From Undaria pinnatifida (taxonomy: Eukaryota; Sar; Phaeophyceae; Laminariales; Alariaceae), in the NCBI GenBank assembly GCA_012845835.1, contig JABAKD010000014.1:6902574-6966573 (forward strand): DNA of 64,000 bases, written 5' to 3'. The position numbers were made by a program, and so were the translations under genes. This document shows positions 11,915 to 23,790 of the stretch, in pieces; the stretch's first letter is position 1, and each line of letters opens with the position of its first letter. Under the pieces are notes generated by a model. That model saw only the letters and a list, made by a program, of their open reading frames with translations. It was not told the DNA's origin and ran no database searches.

Positions 11915-12075
11915 ACGCCCCCCCTCTCCCCCCCCCCCCCTCCTCCCTTTCCCCCTCCCCCCCCCCCCCCCCTTCCCCCCTCCCCCCTCCCCCCCCCCCC
12001 TTCCCCCTCCTCTCCTTCCCCCTTCCCTCCTTCCCCCTCCCCCCCTTCCTCTTCCCCCCCTTCCCCCTCCCCCCG
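11915..12075. repeat. C-rich pyrimidine tract
   Basis: Nearly uninterrupted C and CT runs, including homopolymers above 12. Proline- or glycine-rich translations across it are compositional. Confidence 0.85.
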
Positions 12076-12700
12076 GCCGCTTAAAGATGCCGACGGTGGA
12101 TGGCGCTGCCGCAGCCTTTGCGCGTCGCTCTGCAGCTTTGCGTCTCTCCGTTTCATGCCAATTCCGCATGAACAACTCGGCTCCCTCCTCTTCTCGTCGA
12201 AACCATCTGCCGGCCTTCTGAGCAGCCTTTCGCCTCCCTTAGAATTTTATTCCAAAAACCGACATATCCTCGTTCAGATGAGCCATCCAGTCCTTCTCTT
12301 GCCCCCCTGAGTAGCCCTTACCCCCAACAAGCTCCCCAAACATCACCCTCTGTGGCAGACGCTCCTCCCCCATACGTGCTGCGAATTCCGCAAACAATAG
12401 ACGTCCTTAATTTTTTTTTTTATAAAATACCAACACCAACCATTATAGTGGAGAAAAACAAAAAAATATAGACTATACATATATATATGCTTTAAACAAA
12501 AGAATAGGACCCCTAAAAATCACCCACAATGTATATTACAAGTACCACCAACGCAGCTTGCAAATATGATTATTGACCCGAAATTCGTCGAACTCACGGC
12601 TGACGTCCTCAAAATACATATATATATATATAAAATCATTCTTTGTTTCAGGGATTCGGTCAGGAGTATTTTTTCGTCTCGGCCTATAAGTATGCGATTC
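12076..12700. other. No gene supported
   Basis: A/T-rich stretches with short TA runs at 12480-12490 and 12618-12632. No exon or recognised repeat. Confidence 0.35.
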
Positions 12701-12739
12701 GCGGAACTGGAATTCTCGGTCAAATAGCTTCGTTCGAGC

Positions 12740-13392
12740 GCCGGTTTCGGGGGGGCAGCTCCAACGCCCCTCGCCCTGCCGTGTCCGTTCCGCACATCGA
12801 CGTGAACGCGGACGGATGCCCAGCGAGACAAGCGAGATGTTGCAAAAACACCGCATGTCAAGGAGGAATTCCGGAGATTTTGGTTGTATCTTAATGTCTG
12901 CAGCGCCTGGATGATTTACAAAATTGGCATCATTCCCAAACGGTAGTTAGTTGCTATTGTAATGTTTTTAATTTTGCGGTGGCATACTCTCCAGCGTTTG
13001 TTTTGCTTGACGTCTGCAGGGCTTGAGCGTCTGTTTGTTTTGCATGACGTCTGCAGGGCTTGAACAAATGAAACACGTAAAAGTCTTCGGGGGGCGGTTC
13101 CAACGGGAAAAAGTCTTCGGGGGGCGGCTCCAATGCCCCTCGTCCTTCCTTATCCGTTGGGCACCTCGACGTGAACGCGGATGGATGCTGAGCGAGACAA
13201 GAGAGAAGTTGTCAAAATATTGTATTTTGATGAGGTAATCTTGCGACTTCGGTTGTATCTTAACGTCTTCAGCGTCTGGATAAATTTCCAAAATTGGCAT
13301 CATTTCCAAACGTTAGGTAGTTGCTAAAGTTTTGAATTTTGCGGTGGTATTCTCTCGAGCGTTGGGTTTGCTTGACGTCTGCAGGGCTTGAC
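12740..13392 (+). repeat. ~365-bp tandem duplication
   Basis: Copy 1 (about 12740-13028) and copy 2 (about 13105-13392) share GGGGGGCGGCTCCAA, TCGACGTGAACGCGGA, GGTTGTATCTTAA, AAAATTGGCATCATT and the TTGCTTGACGTCTGCAGGG end. An extra short copy of the end unit lies at 13037-13066. The copies have diverged by indels and share no long frame. Confidence 0.7.
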
Positions 13393-14280
13393 CGCGTATT
13401 ATAATACCAGTTACACTGATCGTCAATTTTTCATCGAGTGTTGCTTACTTACGCTCTCACGCTATCCGCAAGTCAATTCGTGCACAACAAAACAAAAAAT
13501 TGTACGAGTACGTGTATTAGATATGCTACTTGTCAGTAACCATCAAGTCGTAACTTGATAACACTTAAAAGTCATCTAGTATACGTTGCGAGTTGTTCGT
13601 ACAACAGACAGTCAGAATAAGTCTGTTAGTTGTCGTTTATCGATGCAGTACGTAGCATGCACAAGTCTCAGCAGCAATATCTTGGATACATGATGCACAG
13701 CCGTTTACTGGTTAATCATATCCAAAAGCTGGTACATGTAGTACGTGCGAGCAATGCGGTGTTACCAAATAAATGCGGCGGATTGACGTACCTGGTCTGG
13801 TACGTATAGCAACGTTCATGGAACATGATTTTAGGTTGACTGTCGGGACGTTGACGTAGCTAAGCTCCAAGAAGCAAATCTTAGAACATTGCCATAGGAA
13901 CGGTAGACCACGAGCAAGCCTCAGGAAAGGTTGCCGTAGGTAGATCAGACGACCACCCGTAGAGTACATCTGTCCGTAGATTAAGGCATTGAGCGTCTCG
14001 ATCAGGTGATGATCAGGCCCACCTCGATTACTCCTCTTTGCTCATCATCGGCTCTTATCTGCTGAGCAAATAAATCATCAATCAACATATCGGCCTGGGG
14101 CCGCCGAACAACATCTTCTCTGCTAGAGCTCTCTGCTCTTACAGGCTCAATTAACCGTGGCCTTCGTTTGCCTCAAACCACATATAGTCTAGTCTATAAG
14201 CTTTGTCTTCATCGGGTTATCCGAAAGCGAGCCTACGAGCGTACACCAGCTAAGAGCTGATACACGCCACATGCCACCTC
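13393..14280. other. No gene recognised
   Basis: Unique-looking sequence with short open frames only. Its first 90 bases contain the phrase GTCAATTTTTCATCGAGTGTTG, which is part of the repeat block described at 14280-16375. Confidence 0.35.
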
Positions 14281-16375
14281 AGGATTAATAGTACGCACTC
14301 GGGGGGGTTCGAACTCACGAAGCTGATTTATACGTACCTGTACCAGGCGCGAGGATATAACCTGATACGCCACCGGAGCAGTGAGTGATATAGAGCCGTT
14401 CGCCCCGATGGTCTAGGGGCGTTACATTCGAATATTACTACTATTAATAATAGCGTTGGTCCTTGAGTTATATAACCACCGTTGTGAGCTTTGTTGGCTT
14501 CATTTATTTGCAGAAATAAAAGGGGAAAAAAAGATCAACTAACAACTAACTGCTGAAGCGCACGCATGACTAAACGAGGAGGAGATAATGGTGATTACGA
14601 TTACTGCACCGCCAGGAAAAGCCACGCAGCAAGCAGCATCGCGAGTAGCTGCGTCCCCGGGGCCTCGAGGGTTGTATTATACAAGTTCCTCCTGTTGTTA
14701 AGCTGCGCCACTCGAAGGTGGTGGTAACTAGGCAGTAGAATGGCGTGCTTTGTTGTTGCTGTGGTCCCTGACTCCGTTGCTGTGGTCGTTTGCCGGTCAA
14801 CTGCAAGCGGTCGTGAGTTGGTACGTAACTGACAAATAAGTTTGTGTTGCTTCGTACTTGTCGTGCTCCTTATTTTTGCTTATTGCTGATTGATCACATC
14901 TTCTACGTAGTGGTATTTTTTTTTTGACACACTTCTACTTGTCAGCTTCTGGACATACATGTCGTGGTCACAGGTGTCGTCCTTCCCGCCCCCCCCCCGG
15001 TTATTGCCTTCATTTTTTTTTGGCGCATAGGGTTCAGCACCCACTCATCGTCGATTTTTCATCGAGTGTTGTTAACTCACGCTCTCGCGCTTTCCGCAAG
15101 TCAATTAGAGCACAAGACGACAAATTATACGAGTACGCACTCCGGGGCATTCGAACTCACGAAGCTGACCTATACTAGGCTCGAGGATAGAACCTGATAC
15201 GCCACCGGGGCAGTGAGAGTGATATAGAGCCGGTCGCCCCGGTGGTCTAGTGGGTTACACTCGAATACTACTGCTATTAATACTAGCATTGGTCCTTGAG
15301 TTATATAACCACCAGTTGTGAGCTTTGTTGGCTTTATTTATTTGCAGAAATAAATGGGAACTGGGGCAGTGAGTGATATAGTCTAGAGCCGGTCGCCCCG
15401 GTGGTCTAGTGGGGTTACACTCGAATACTACTGCTATTAATACTAGCATTGGTCCTTGCGTTAAATAACCACCGTTGTGAGCTTTGTTGGCTTCATTTAT
15501 TTGCCGAAATAAATGGGGGGAAAAAAAATCAACTAACTGCTGAAGCGCACGCATGGCTAAACGAGAAGGAGGTAGTAATGATTACGATTACTGCGCCAGG
15601 AAAGGCCACACAGCAAGCAGCATTCATTGCGAGTGGCTGCGTCCCCGGGGCCTCGAGGGTTGTATCATCCAAGTTCCTTCTGTTGTTAAGCTGCGCCACT
15701 CGAAGGTGGTGGTAACTAGGCAGTAGAATGGCGTGCTTTGTTGTTGCTGTGGTCCCTGACTCCGTTGCTGTGGTCGTTTGCCGGTCAAGCGCAGGCGGTC
15801 GTGAGTTGGTACGTAATTGACAAATAAGTTTGTGTTGCTTCGTACTTGACGTGCTCCTTATTGCTGCTTATTGCTGATTGATCATCTCTTCTAGTTTTTT
15901 TTTTGGCACACTTTTACTTTTCAGCTTCTGGACATACAAGTCGTGGTCACAGGTGTCGTCCTTCCCGCCCCCCCCCCGGTTATTGCCTTCATTTTTTTTG
16001 GCGCATAGGTTTCAGCACCCACTCATCGTCGATTTTTCATCGAGTGTTGTTAACTCACGCTCTCGCGCTTTCCGCAAGTCAATTAGTGCACAAGACGACA
16101 AATTATACGCGTACGCATCATTCGGGGGGATTCGAACTCACAAAGCCGGCCAATACCAGGCTCGAGGATAGAACCTGATACGCCACCGGGGCAGTGAGTG
16201 ATATAGGGCCGGTCGCCCCGGTGGCCTAGTGAGGTTGCACTCGAATACTACTACTACTATTAATACTAGCGGTGGTCCTAGAATTAAATAACCACCAGTT
16301 GTGAGCTTTGTTGGCTTTATGATTTTGAAATAAATCGAAAAAAAAAGGATCAACTAACTGCTGAAATCCCCTAGC
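14280..16375 (+). repeat. ~0.99-kb direct duplication carrying tRNA-like SINE heads
   Basis: A block containing CGAATACTACTGCTATTAAT, CACCGTTGTGAGCTTTGTTG, the GGCAGTAGAATGGCGTGCTT segment and the CATCGAGTGTTGTTAACTC segment occurs twice (about 14430-15240 and 15425-16210), offset by about 991 bases. The junctions at about 14385, 15235, 15400 and 16210 carry GTCGCCCCGGTGGTCTAG, which resembles a tRNA A box. On the minus strand, near 16135, GAGTTCGAATCCCCC resembles a B box. The frames in the two copies are not conserved, so this is non-coding element DNA. See the complete SINE copy at 25560-25890. Confidence 0.7.
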
Positions 16376-16585
16376 AGCGTGGGTAGGTACAAATCGACGC
16401 GAATCGACGAGGGAAGTAAACGCTGAATTCTTCTCGCAATAAAACTTAGGGCAGGTACCCTAGTGGGGATGGGGAAGGGGAGCCCGCTATATGACCCCGG
16501 ATCAAAGTTTTACCACTGGGAGGGCGAAAGTAATGCGAGAATCACTCTAAGTGGGATGGGAAAAAGAAAAGAAGTGAAGTGTATT
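16205..16585 (+). mobile_element. tRNA-derived SINE-like element, family 1, copy at end of duplication
   Basis: The head GGTCGCCCCGGTGGCCTAG is followed by the GAGCTTTGTTGGCTTTAT linker and then a body with GTGGGTAGGTACAA, GACGCGAATCGACGAGGGAAG, CCGCTATATGACCCCGGAT and a G/A-rich end. The same order is seen at 25560-25890, and the body alone appears inverted at 20510-20715. Confidence 0.6.
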
Positions 16586-16889
16586 ACTGCTGCTGGAATA
16601 ATACAATACCCAAGCAAGTTGCACCGATCGACTCGATCTGGACTGACTGCTGTTGTATTATGCAATTGGTACATGTACAACTTCTCTAATCACACGCAGC
16701 GGACATGGTCAGTCACCTTACTGGCCCCGGATGCTTGCTTCAGTAAAACTAGAATAAAAAACACACTGGGCACGTTTCGTCGCCAGACTAAAGGGTCAGT
16801 CGGCGTGTGCTCGGATTTATCCGATCAAAATCTGATTAACGAAGGTCGAAATCGGATTCACTCAACAAACGGTAGCTATTAATTATTAT

Positions 16890-18190
16890 AAAAATTAAAA
16901 TACACTCCAGCTGTGAGATCGAATATTTGTCGAAACTCATCTTTGCAAGCTGTGTGTGATACTCCGATCGCGCGTATTACGGATTGTGTGTCCCCATTAA
17001 GGAAATAGGTCGGCGACTTCCCTTGCAACTACAGTGTAGCTATCAGGGTCAACCGGGTGATGTTCGGCAGTCTGTGCGCGGAAACTATAAAACCTGAGGG
17101 GGACCAAACCTGACAGCTGTGGAAGGAAATGCATCAGTTTATCAAGTGAATCCTGTAAGTCGAATAACCGGTGAGGGGAGGGCGGAGTTTTTAAGGACGT
17201 GGGGCCCTGATTTTGATCAAAAGGGGGGCGGGAGGGGGGGAGGGGGGGAGGGACAGGTGGGGCAGATGAATTGCGTGGAAACTATAAATCCTTCTTGTGG
17301 GGGAGGGGGGGGGGGGGAGGGGGGGGGGGGATGTGGGGGGGAAGGGCTTTAGGTCGCATAGATGTAGGGGTTTGCTATACGCCTGGTGCTAGGTCTAGGC
17401 GATGGTGCGGGTGGTGGGGAAGGAGGGGGCGTTGGGGGCGGGGGGGGGGGTGGGAATTGCAGCAGCGGCATGGACGGCTATAAAAAGATAATGAGGTGAT
17501 ACCCAGCGCGTGGAGGTGTTTATTACTCTGGCGGATTTCGATATTAGGTGAGGCGTTTGAGCGAGAGAGAGCGAGGAAAAAAAAAAAAAAAGAGGGGGGG
17601 GGGGAAGGTTTTCAAGGGGTTTAGGTCCCATGCAATATTAAATTTCACTCCAGCTATGAGATCAAGGATTGGCAACATTGTGTGTGATACTCCGAACGCG
17701 CGTATTAATAATATTTGTAGGGGCTTGCTATACGCGCGGTGCTGGGTCTAGGCGATCGTGCGGGGTGTGGGGAAGGAGGGGGGGTTGGAGGGGGGGAGGG
17801 GGGATGAATGAAAAGCTACGTCATGGATGGCTACAAAGATAATGACGTGATATCAATTGCGTACAAGTGTGTATCACTCTGGCCGATTTCGATTATAAGT
17901 GGGGCGTATGAACGAACTGGGCAGGGAACAAAAGGGGGGGGGGGGGGGGGGGGAAGAGGGCGGAGATGAGTTCGAGCTACGGCATCTATGGCTATAGTCT
18001 AAGGATAATGAGATGATATCAGCTGGCTGGTAATGTTTACTACTCTGGTAGATTTTGATTTAAGGTGGAGCATTTGAACAAGAGGGATCGGGGGGGGGGG
18101 AATTTCAATATGTGCGCGGAAACTAAACTATAAACCCTTAAAGGGGACGAATGAATCTGACGGTATTAGCAAGAAGACACCTCTTTTTAT
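16890..18190 (+). repeat. ~1.3-kb dispersed repeat block, copy 1
   Basis: It is collinear with 57500-58800. It starts with the multicopy unit CTCCAGCTGTGAGATCGA ... TACTCCGATCGCGCGTATTA ... GGTCGGCGACTCCC ... CGGAAACTATAAAACC. It continues through GTGAATCCTGTAAGTCG, long G-rich stretches, three similar internal units with GCTATACGCGxGGTGCTxGG and GATTTCGAT, and ends near CACCCGCCTGG. G homopolymers above 15 occur inside. No conserved reading frame links the two copies. Confidence 0.7.
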
Positions 18191-18332
18191 CACCCGCCTG
18201 GTTATGATTGTTAGTCTATATCGAACTCTTGGCATTACCTTACATACTGTACGCGCAGACTACGACGATTGTGTGGCGACTCTTTTACTCTAACTAAGTA
18301 TTGAATCGAACAATTCGAAGTGCTGCCCTGCC

Positions 18333-19370
18333 CTACACGAAGCACGGGTGCCGGCGCCCATGCGAAGCCCTTGTAGTTATATACCAGGTACTCCGGAGTA
18401 CAATATCCTCAGTTTGCGCACTCTTGCCTCTATGCTCTCGGAAGCTGCCCTTGGCAAGCGCGTCGGCGTACGATAGGGTGTGGTCGTCGCGCTTCCGTTT
18501 TCGCCATCCGAGGCATCGGAGGAGCATGGAGTGGTGAACCCGTCGTAGCCTGTCATAGTCAGGTTTGTTCGGGCTCCACGTCATGCAACCGTAAAGCAGT
18601 GTCTCGACCACCTCAGCTTTCAGCAACCACACCTTCGACCGTTAGCGCACACGACACGCGGGCGATCATAGACTTCCATCTTGGTACCGCTGGAAGCACG
18701 CCCAGGCCCTGCTCTGAAGACGCCGAGTTATTTCAATGGTAAGGTCTCTGTCTGCGGTGATAGCCCCGCCCAAGTACACAAACTCATTTGCATGTTTGTA
18801 TACCTGGCCGGCTGCATTGATTGTGAACGACACCTTCCCCCCGCCTTTGGTTTGCAGGCACATAATCTCTGTTTTCGCCTCCGAGACCGTAAGCCCGAAC
18901 GACGAGCACGCCGTCACGATCACCGACATCCTCTCCAGCCCATCTGATGATCGCGATACGATGCCCGCATCGTCCGTGTACAGCATACCCCACAATCTCT
19001 GCACCTCCTCCCCCTCCTCCCCCCTCCGCCCGTCGACTTTGCCTGTGCGTGAAGTGCCCTTCTTCCCGCCTTTCTCCTTTCGTTGGAGCTGCACCATGTT
19101 GTCCGTGATGGCTGCATCAGCAAGGACGCGTTTCTCGGCCACACGCACTGCAGTACCATGAAAAACATGTAACAGCAGTGGCGCGAGAACGCATCCTTGC
19201 CTGAGACCTTGCCCCACGTCGAACTTATCCAAGCACTCTCCATCATCCAACTGCACGCATGCTTGCATGCCGTCGTGGAATTGGCGGATGACGGCGAGCA
19301 TTCTCGGTGGGACGCCAAAACGAGCAAGGACACCGCACAGAAGGGTTCGGTCGGCGGAGTCATATGGCCA
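18333..19370 (-). pseudogene. LINE-type reverse transcriptase, truncated and broken
   Basis: Reading the minus strand from about 19370, the frame shows reverse transcriptase landmarks: [13 protein letters not shown], then [12 protein letters not shown] (the catalytic Y-x-D-D block, here YTDD), [17 protein letters not shown] and [10 protein letters not shown]. The frame is broken near 18665, after which TLLYGCMTWSPNKPDYDRLR and the CLGWRKRKRDDHTLSYAD region of the usual C-terminal domain follow to 18333. The endonuclease and the N-terminal half of the polymerase are absent, so it is a dead 5'-truncated non-LTR retrotransposon copy. It belongs to a different lineage from the LINE at 37.6-39.7 kb. 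The plus-strand frames over it are shadows. Confidence 0.85.
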
Positions 19371-20505
19371 GCTGTGGTGAGGTATGATGTTTGATACTCA
19401 AGTATTTGGTTTTTAGGGAGTTTCCATGTTGATGTTAGGATGTCTTATCCGGGCGTCCGAGTCCCCCCCTCTCACTGTCACAGGCAGGCTGAGCCACAAC
19501 ACAGACGTAAATTGAGATAATACGCTGCGTCTCAAGCATCATATTCGTTGACTGGAAGGGTTGGTGAGGAATTCAACTTCCCGCTCTAGGCATGGAGTAC
19601 ATCGACAGCAGTGCGGGCTTGCTGAGCAGCAGCAGCAGCAGCAATTACTCGTCGGACGACGAGTCTTGGTTTCAAATTTTCTGGGTCTTCGTTCTCTTCG
19701 TCGTCGTCATCTATCTATGTAAGAGCCATGTCTGCTGCAATATGCTCTCTGCGCCGACCCATGTCATATCGATATGTACGAGCACTGCGCGCCCTCTGCG
19801 ACTGTGGATCTCATCGTGCCATAGAGCAGGTAGCAACTGCGTTGGGTAGCCATAGAGGGTAGGACAGGGAAGCGCCACGAAGAGCAGGGGTCGCCTGCTA
19901 TGTCGGCGGAGGAACCTACCCCCAACGAACGCTGTCCGTTTTTCTTTTTCGGTGTTTTCGGTGCGAGCTTTCCGCAATTGTGTGTGTGTTGTGTGCCGTA
20001 TGCTGCCTGCTGTATAATAATACGATACAGATAGTAGTCCCCCCCTGCTGAAACAGAGCTACCGGCGAAGAATCAACGCAGACACTGGTTGTGGTTGATA
20101 TCGGTGGGTACACATCACGCACAGGCAGCAGAGCAGCAGAGCAGTACCAGTGCGAATACTCGTACTCGTACGTATACCAATAATACCCTGGTATTTAACA
20201 GCAGTTAAAACTTGGTTGAAATGCAGAAGTTGTGTCATTTACTGGCCTGCTGGTCGTTTTTGTTGCATTGCACATCAGCACAAGTCCGCAGGCATTGATG
20301 CAAACCGGTACCAAGCAGCAAGCAGCAAGCAGCAATGCAGCATGTTCATATGTCCATCTGTCTTTGTGAGCTTGATGCGGTTGTCAACGAAGGAAAGCGT
20401 CGGAAATAGTAACGTGGACGGGAGCTCCTATGATATGTTGCATAGCTTGAGATATCTCGAAATCGAAACGCTCATCACGAGTACCCGAAACTTTTTTTTT
20501 GCCCA
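19371..20505. other. No firm gene; one Ser-rich ORF
   Basis: A plus-strand frame at 19592-19849 encodes 85 residues with a run of six Ser, an acidic SSDDESW patch and a hydrophobic segment (IFWVFVLFVVVIYLC) that could span a membrane. It may be an exon, but nothing identifies it and flanking splice sites are ambiguous. The rest is unrecognised. Confidence 0.25.
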
Positions 20506-20715
20506 CCCTCGGCTCACCCCTCATCTCTATTATCTTCGCACTTTTCCTTTTTCCCTCCCTAGACGTAACTCAGATCCAGGGTCACGAAGCAGGCTCTTCT
20601 TCCCCCTCCCCCGTACGGCACGCGCCTTCGTTTTTATCACGAGAATACTTCAGCCCTTTCTTCCCTCGTCGACTCGCATCGAATTGGACCTGCCCACACG
20701 CTGCAAGGCGCTCTT
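20506..20715 (-). mobile_element. SINE-like family 1, body fragment
   Basis: In reverse orientation it matches the body of the elements at 16340-16580 and 25690-25890 (the G/A-rich end, the ATCxGAGTTAC and GACCCxGGATC regions, CTCGTCGACTCGCxTCGAATT). The tRNA-like head is missing. The fragment abuts the Harbinger-like element that starts at 20723. Confidence 0.55.
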
Positions 20716-20722
20716 GCCATTA

Positions 20723-21455
20723 GGCCATTTCTTACGCAGTCGGATTTGTCAGTCGAAAATGATCTTTTTCGGCTTAGGCCCAAATTGGGCTTTCTTACAC
20801 AGCATCTTTTTTCGACTGAGTTTACCGACTGGGGGATCCAGTCGAAAAACTCGGTCGAAAAAGTTTTGCACGTTCTTTTAACCTGTCGCATCGCTCATCC
20901 CACCACTAAGCACACCCACACGCCCACACACTCGTACGAGGTACCACACAGCAGTATCATACAAGGCGCTGACGATGGCTTGGCTATCATTGCTGTTGCT
21001 TCTCGCCGCAAGTCAGCGTGGCGCATTCCTAGCTCCCAGCTCCGCTCGCCAGGAGCGTGTATCACACGACGGCAGCAGAGCGCGGTATCGATCCCATATT
21101 GCCAACAACGGCTACGCCTGCTGTAGCTTTGGCGGCTCTCGGCTGAGTGTAACGTAGCTTTGGCGGCTTTCGGCTAAGCCCAAAGCCATCAACTCGCTGG
21201 ACGAAGACTCATCGAGCTCGAGCACGCGTTGCTCGCGGAGAACGCGCGAGTCACAGAGCTGCCAACCGATTTTCGACTGCCATACAGCAGTATGATACTC
21301 CCTCACACCAACCGCCTCTATTAATAGGAAAAGCACAAAAGGTATAAAATCGACTCGAATGACGATAAGAAGGACCAGAAGATTCCAGTCGAAAAAAAGT
21401 CCAGTCGAAGAGGACCGTTTTCGACTGGCGGAATCCGACTGTGTAAGAAATGGCC
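20723..21455 (+). mobile_element. PIF/Harbinger-like non-autonomous element, copy A
   Basis: The element begins GGCCATTTCTTACGCAGTCG and ends in the inverted form CGACTGTGTAAGAAATGGCC. It is flanked on both sides by TTA (20720-20722 and 21456-21458), the three-base target duplication typical of PIF/Harbinger elements. Inside each end are several copies of a motif around CAGTCGAAAA in both orientations. No transposase is present, so it would need one supplied in trans. Copy B at 26437-27233 lies in the opposite orientation. The middle carries a short hydrophobic-start reading frame described separately. Confidence 0.8.
20975..21157 (+). CDS. Small presequence-like ORF inside Harbinger copy A
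   Basis: The ORF starts MAWLSLLLLLAASQRGAFLAP: a short hydrophobic signal-like segment followed by an A-F-L-A-P motif and basic/Ser residues, which resembles stramenopile bipartite plastid presequences (ASAFAP-type). Copy B on the minus strand near 26800-26950 keeps the same peptide through AFLAP but has CTG in place of the ATG. After AFLAP the two copies are in different frames because of a small indel. In the alternative frame copy A would continue with SVYHTTAAERGID and TATPAVALAALG before a stop, as copy B does. It may be a captured exon, a small element-encoded protein or chance, and expression is unknown. Confidence 0.3.
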   Translation: MAWLSLLLLLAASQRGAFLAPSSARQERVSHDGSRARYRSHIANNGYACCSFGGSRLSVT

Positions 21456-21459
21456 TTAG

Positions 21460-23035
21460 CAGGTGATTCCTGTGATTTTTTTTTCTTGCATATAAACTCA
21501 AAAAGTCCGACCCACGTGAAACTCCAAAACGAACTGCTGTACGAAGCAAAGAACATTCAAGGGTAACCACCATTACAGACCACCGGGGCGACCAGTGCCA
21601 TGTTGCCTGTAATTTCACCCTTCCCCCTCGGCTTGCAACTTGAGACAGTAGCGCTGCACGAGTAATATTATATTTGATATTTGTAGTTCGTTCCCCCCAA
21701 GTGTCAACCTTCTTGATTGTTGACAGCGGTGTTCGTTGTTCATGGCATTGGTCGTACCCTTTCTCCTGTTTGCCGCTGTCCTCGGGCTGCTCGCTCCTCG
21801 CCCCCCCCCTCGGGCTTCTCGCCTACCCCCTCGTGGAAGGTGCTGGCGTCCTTTATGGGCAATGCTTTGCACCTTGGACAGGTCAGGTTCCTATCCGTGA
21901 TATATGTCTCAGAGCAGATAGATCCCTGGTCTGTTATGGACTGCATGACCTAGATCATGTTGCCGGGTGGGAGCCCTATGATGTGCATGATTGATGTATG
22001 TAGCACATGGTTTCTGGGTTGGATATGTACTGCACACGTCCTGTCCTACATAGCCGTGCGGCAATCATAACGACAAGTACATTATCGATATTATCTACGG
22101 CAGTAAGTTGTAGATTGTGGTATTTTAGGCGTGTGAAAGGTTCAGTTGGCGACAACGAAAGCTCCCTCACGGACCCCTGCCGTGTACCAGGTAGCACCCA
22201 AAATATATATAGCACGCAAGATACCACAACCCGGAATGAATTTCGGAGAAGGTTTCTTCCGAAACCAAGGTGGGCACACACAACGAAAGGGCGACTTCGG
22301 GGAGAGGTCGTCGAAACGTTACCGTAGACGATTTGCTCGGCGTGTGTGCAGTCCCCCCGCTTTTGAACAAAGTCGGCTGGGGGTCGTTCTCAACGATGCG
22401 TACAATATTTCACCCAAGATAACGGCGAGTTTTGCTTTTTTCAGATTCTGGAACAGAACAAGAAACAATCTGTAGCTTGTTGTGAACGGAGAATTGTGAG
22501 GTTGAAAGTTCTATAATCGAGTGTGTGCGTTAAAATGAATTCAATCTAAAAATTCAAGCAATTAAGCAATTAATCCCGCCGAGCGAACTTTGAAGGAAGA
22601 ATTTGCCAAAAACGGCATGAAAATTCCAATTTGAGTGAACGGTTTAGAGTGTACTACCATCAATAACGGCCAGATCATACGATTGGCCTACGAGGTACCA
22701 AGACTAGGCACAACGGCACAACAATCAGAGGGCACGAGGGCACAACTCACACGGCAGCACACAGCGGACACTGATCGTTGTGGGCTGTGCTTGGCAGCGG
22801 TAGACACAACCCAACATTGATGCGGAGGTACCAAAGAGTAGCTGGGAAAGCATGGCGCGTACGCGCAACCTCAGGGGTCGGTGCTAGTGAGCCAGCGCTC
22901 ATGCGCTCTCTACGATGTGACCTCGTTCTCTGCTGCTGCGTGATGTCGTATTCGGTACTGATTTTGTCAACCACCGTCGCTATCCCACAACGGTGTTGCC
23001 GAAGCCTCCACCGCCACCGCCACCCACCCCGCACG
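21460..23035. other. No gene supported
   Basis: Short open frames only, without conserved features. Part of 22147-22320 encodes a charged frame on the plus strand, but nothing identifies it. Confidence 0.35.
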
Positions 23036-23305
23036 GCCGCCGCCGCCGCTCCTGCTGCTGCTGCTGCTGTGCGGCGGCGGCTGTTGTGCTGCGGCTGCGG
23101 TTTGTGTCTCCTGCGTTTGTTTCTAAAAAAAATAATAAAATACTGGCTGTTCTGCTGTTGTGATGATCGTGATGATCGAGCCAGGCCGAGCTGCGGTGCC
23201 GCAACTCCTCTGGCGGGGCCATCGCCACCGCCACCTCCGCCCCCGCCGCTACTGCTGCTGCTGCCGCTGCGGCTGCGGTGCTGCTACTGCGGTGCTGCTG
23301 TTTGT
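23036..23305. repeat. CTG/CCG triplet-rich cluster
   Basis: Two clusters of CCGCCG and CTGCTG units (about 23038-23110 and 23220-23305) flank a less biased centre. The 236-codon plus-strand frame spanning them is Cys/Leu/Arg-rich because of the triplets and is not a convincing protein. Confidence 0.65.
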
Positions 23306-23559
23306 CTGATGGTGTTGTGCTGGGCCTGCACCTGTCGGGGTCTAGGTGCTACCGCACCGTGTCTAAATTCAATATTTGATGTTACTTCCCCGCTCCCCGC
23401 CTGTGATATGGACGCCTTTTTTGCGATTCGTTCGTTGGAAACACAACCAAAAGCATGCCGGAGTGAATCTGGCCTTCTTCTAGCATGATGGAACAATTTT
23501 TAGTGAAATATTTTAACGCAAACACTCGAATTTTGAAAAAACGGAAGAATGCATTTCAT

Positions 23560-23790
23560 TCAGCTGTGAGATCGACCAAAAAGAAATTTTGATGAAAACT
23601 CAGCTTTGCAAGCTGCGTGTGATACTTCGATCGCGCGTGTTACGGGGTATGTATACCCTCGTGAAGGATGCAGGTCGGTGACTCCCCTGCTAATGCCAGG
23701 GTCAACAGGACTACTAACACGCGTTCAGCCTTGTTCTGCGCATGGAAACTGTATAACCCGCATTGAGGGGGACAAAACCAGACATCTGTG
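23560..23790 (+). repeat. CAGCTGTGAGATCGA multicopy repeat
   Basis: It carries the ordered phrases CAGCTGTGAGATCGA, CTTTGCAAGCTGCGTGTGAT, CTTCGATCGCGCGTGTTACG, CAGGTCGGTGACTCCCCTGC, GGTCAACAGGA and CATGGAAACTGTATAACC. The same order appears at 16905, 27580, 30555, 49965 and 57505 (plus) and 31430-31650 (minus). No open frame is shared. It does not fold into a tRNA or match 5S rRNA that I can recognise. Confidence 0.7.

Noticed and set aside
16905-17100. 5S rRNA or other structural RNA for the CAGCTGTGAGATCGA family
   Set aside because: It does not match the 5S internal control region or any RNA fold I recognise, and copies are divergent and truncated.
18736-19161. 141-codon plus-strand frame
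   Set aside because: Antisense of the reverse transcriptase pseudogene.
22778-23488. 236-codon Cys/Leu/Arg-rich frame
   Set aside because: Dominated by CTG/CCG triplet clusters, with an opposing frame of similar length and no domain.
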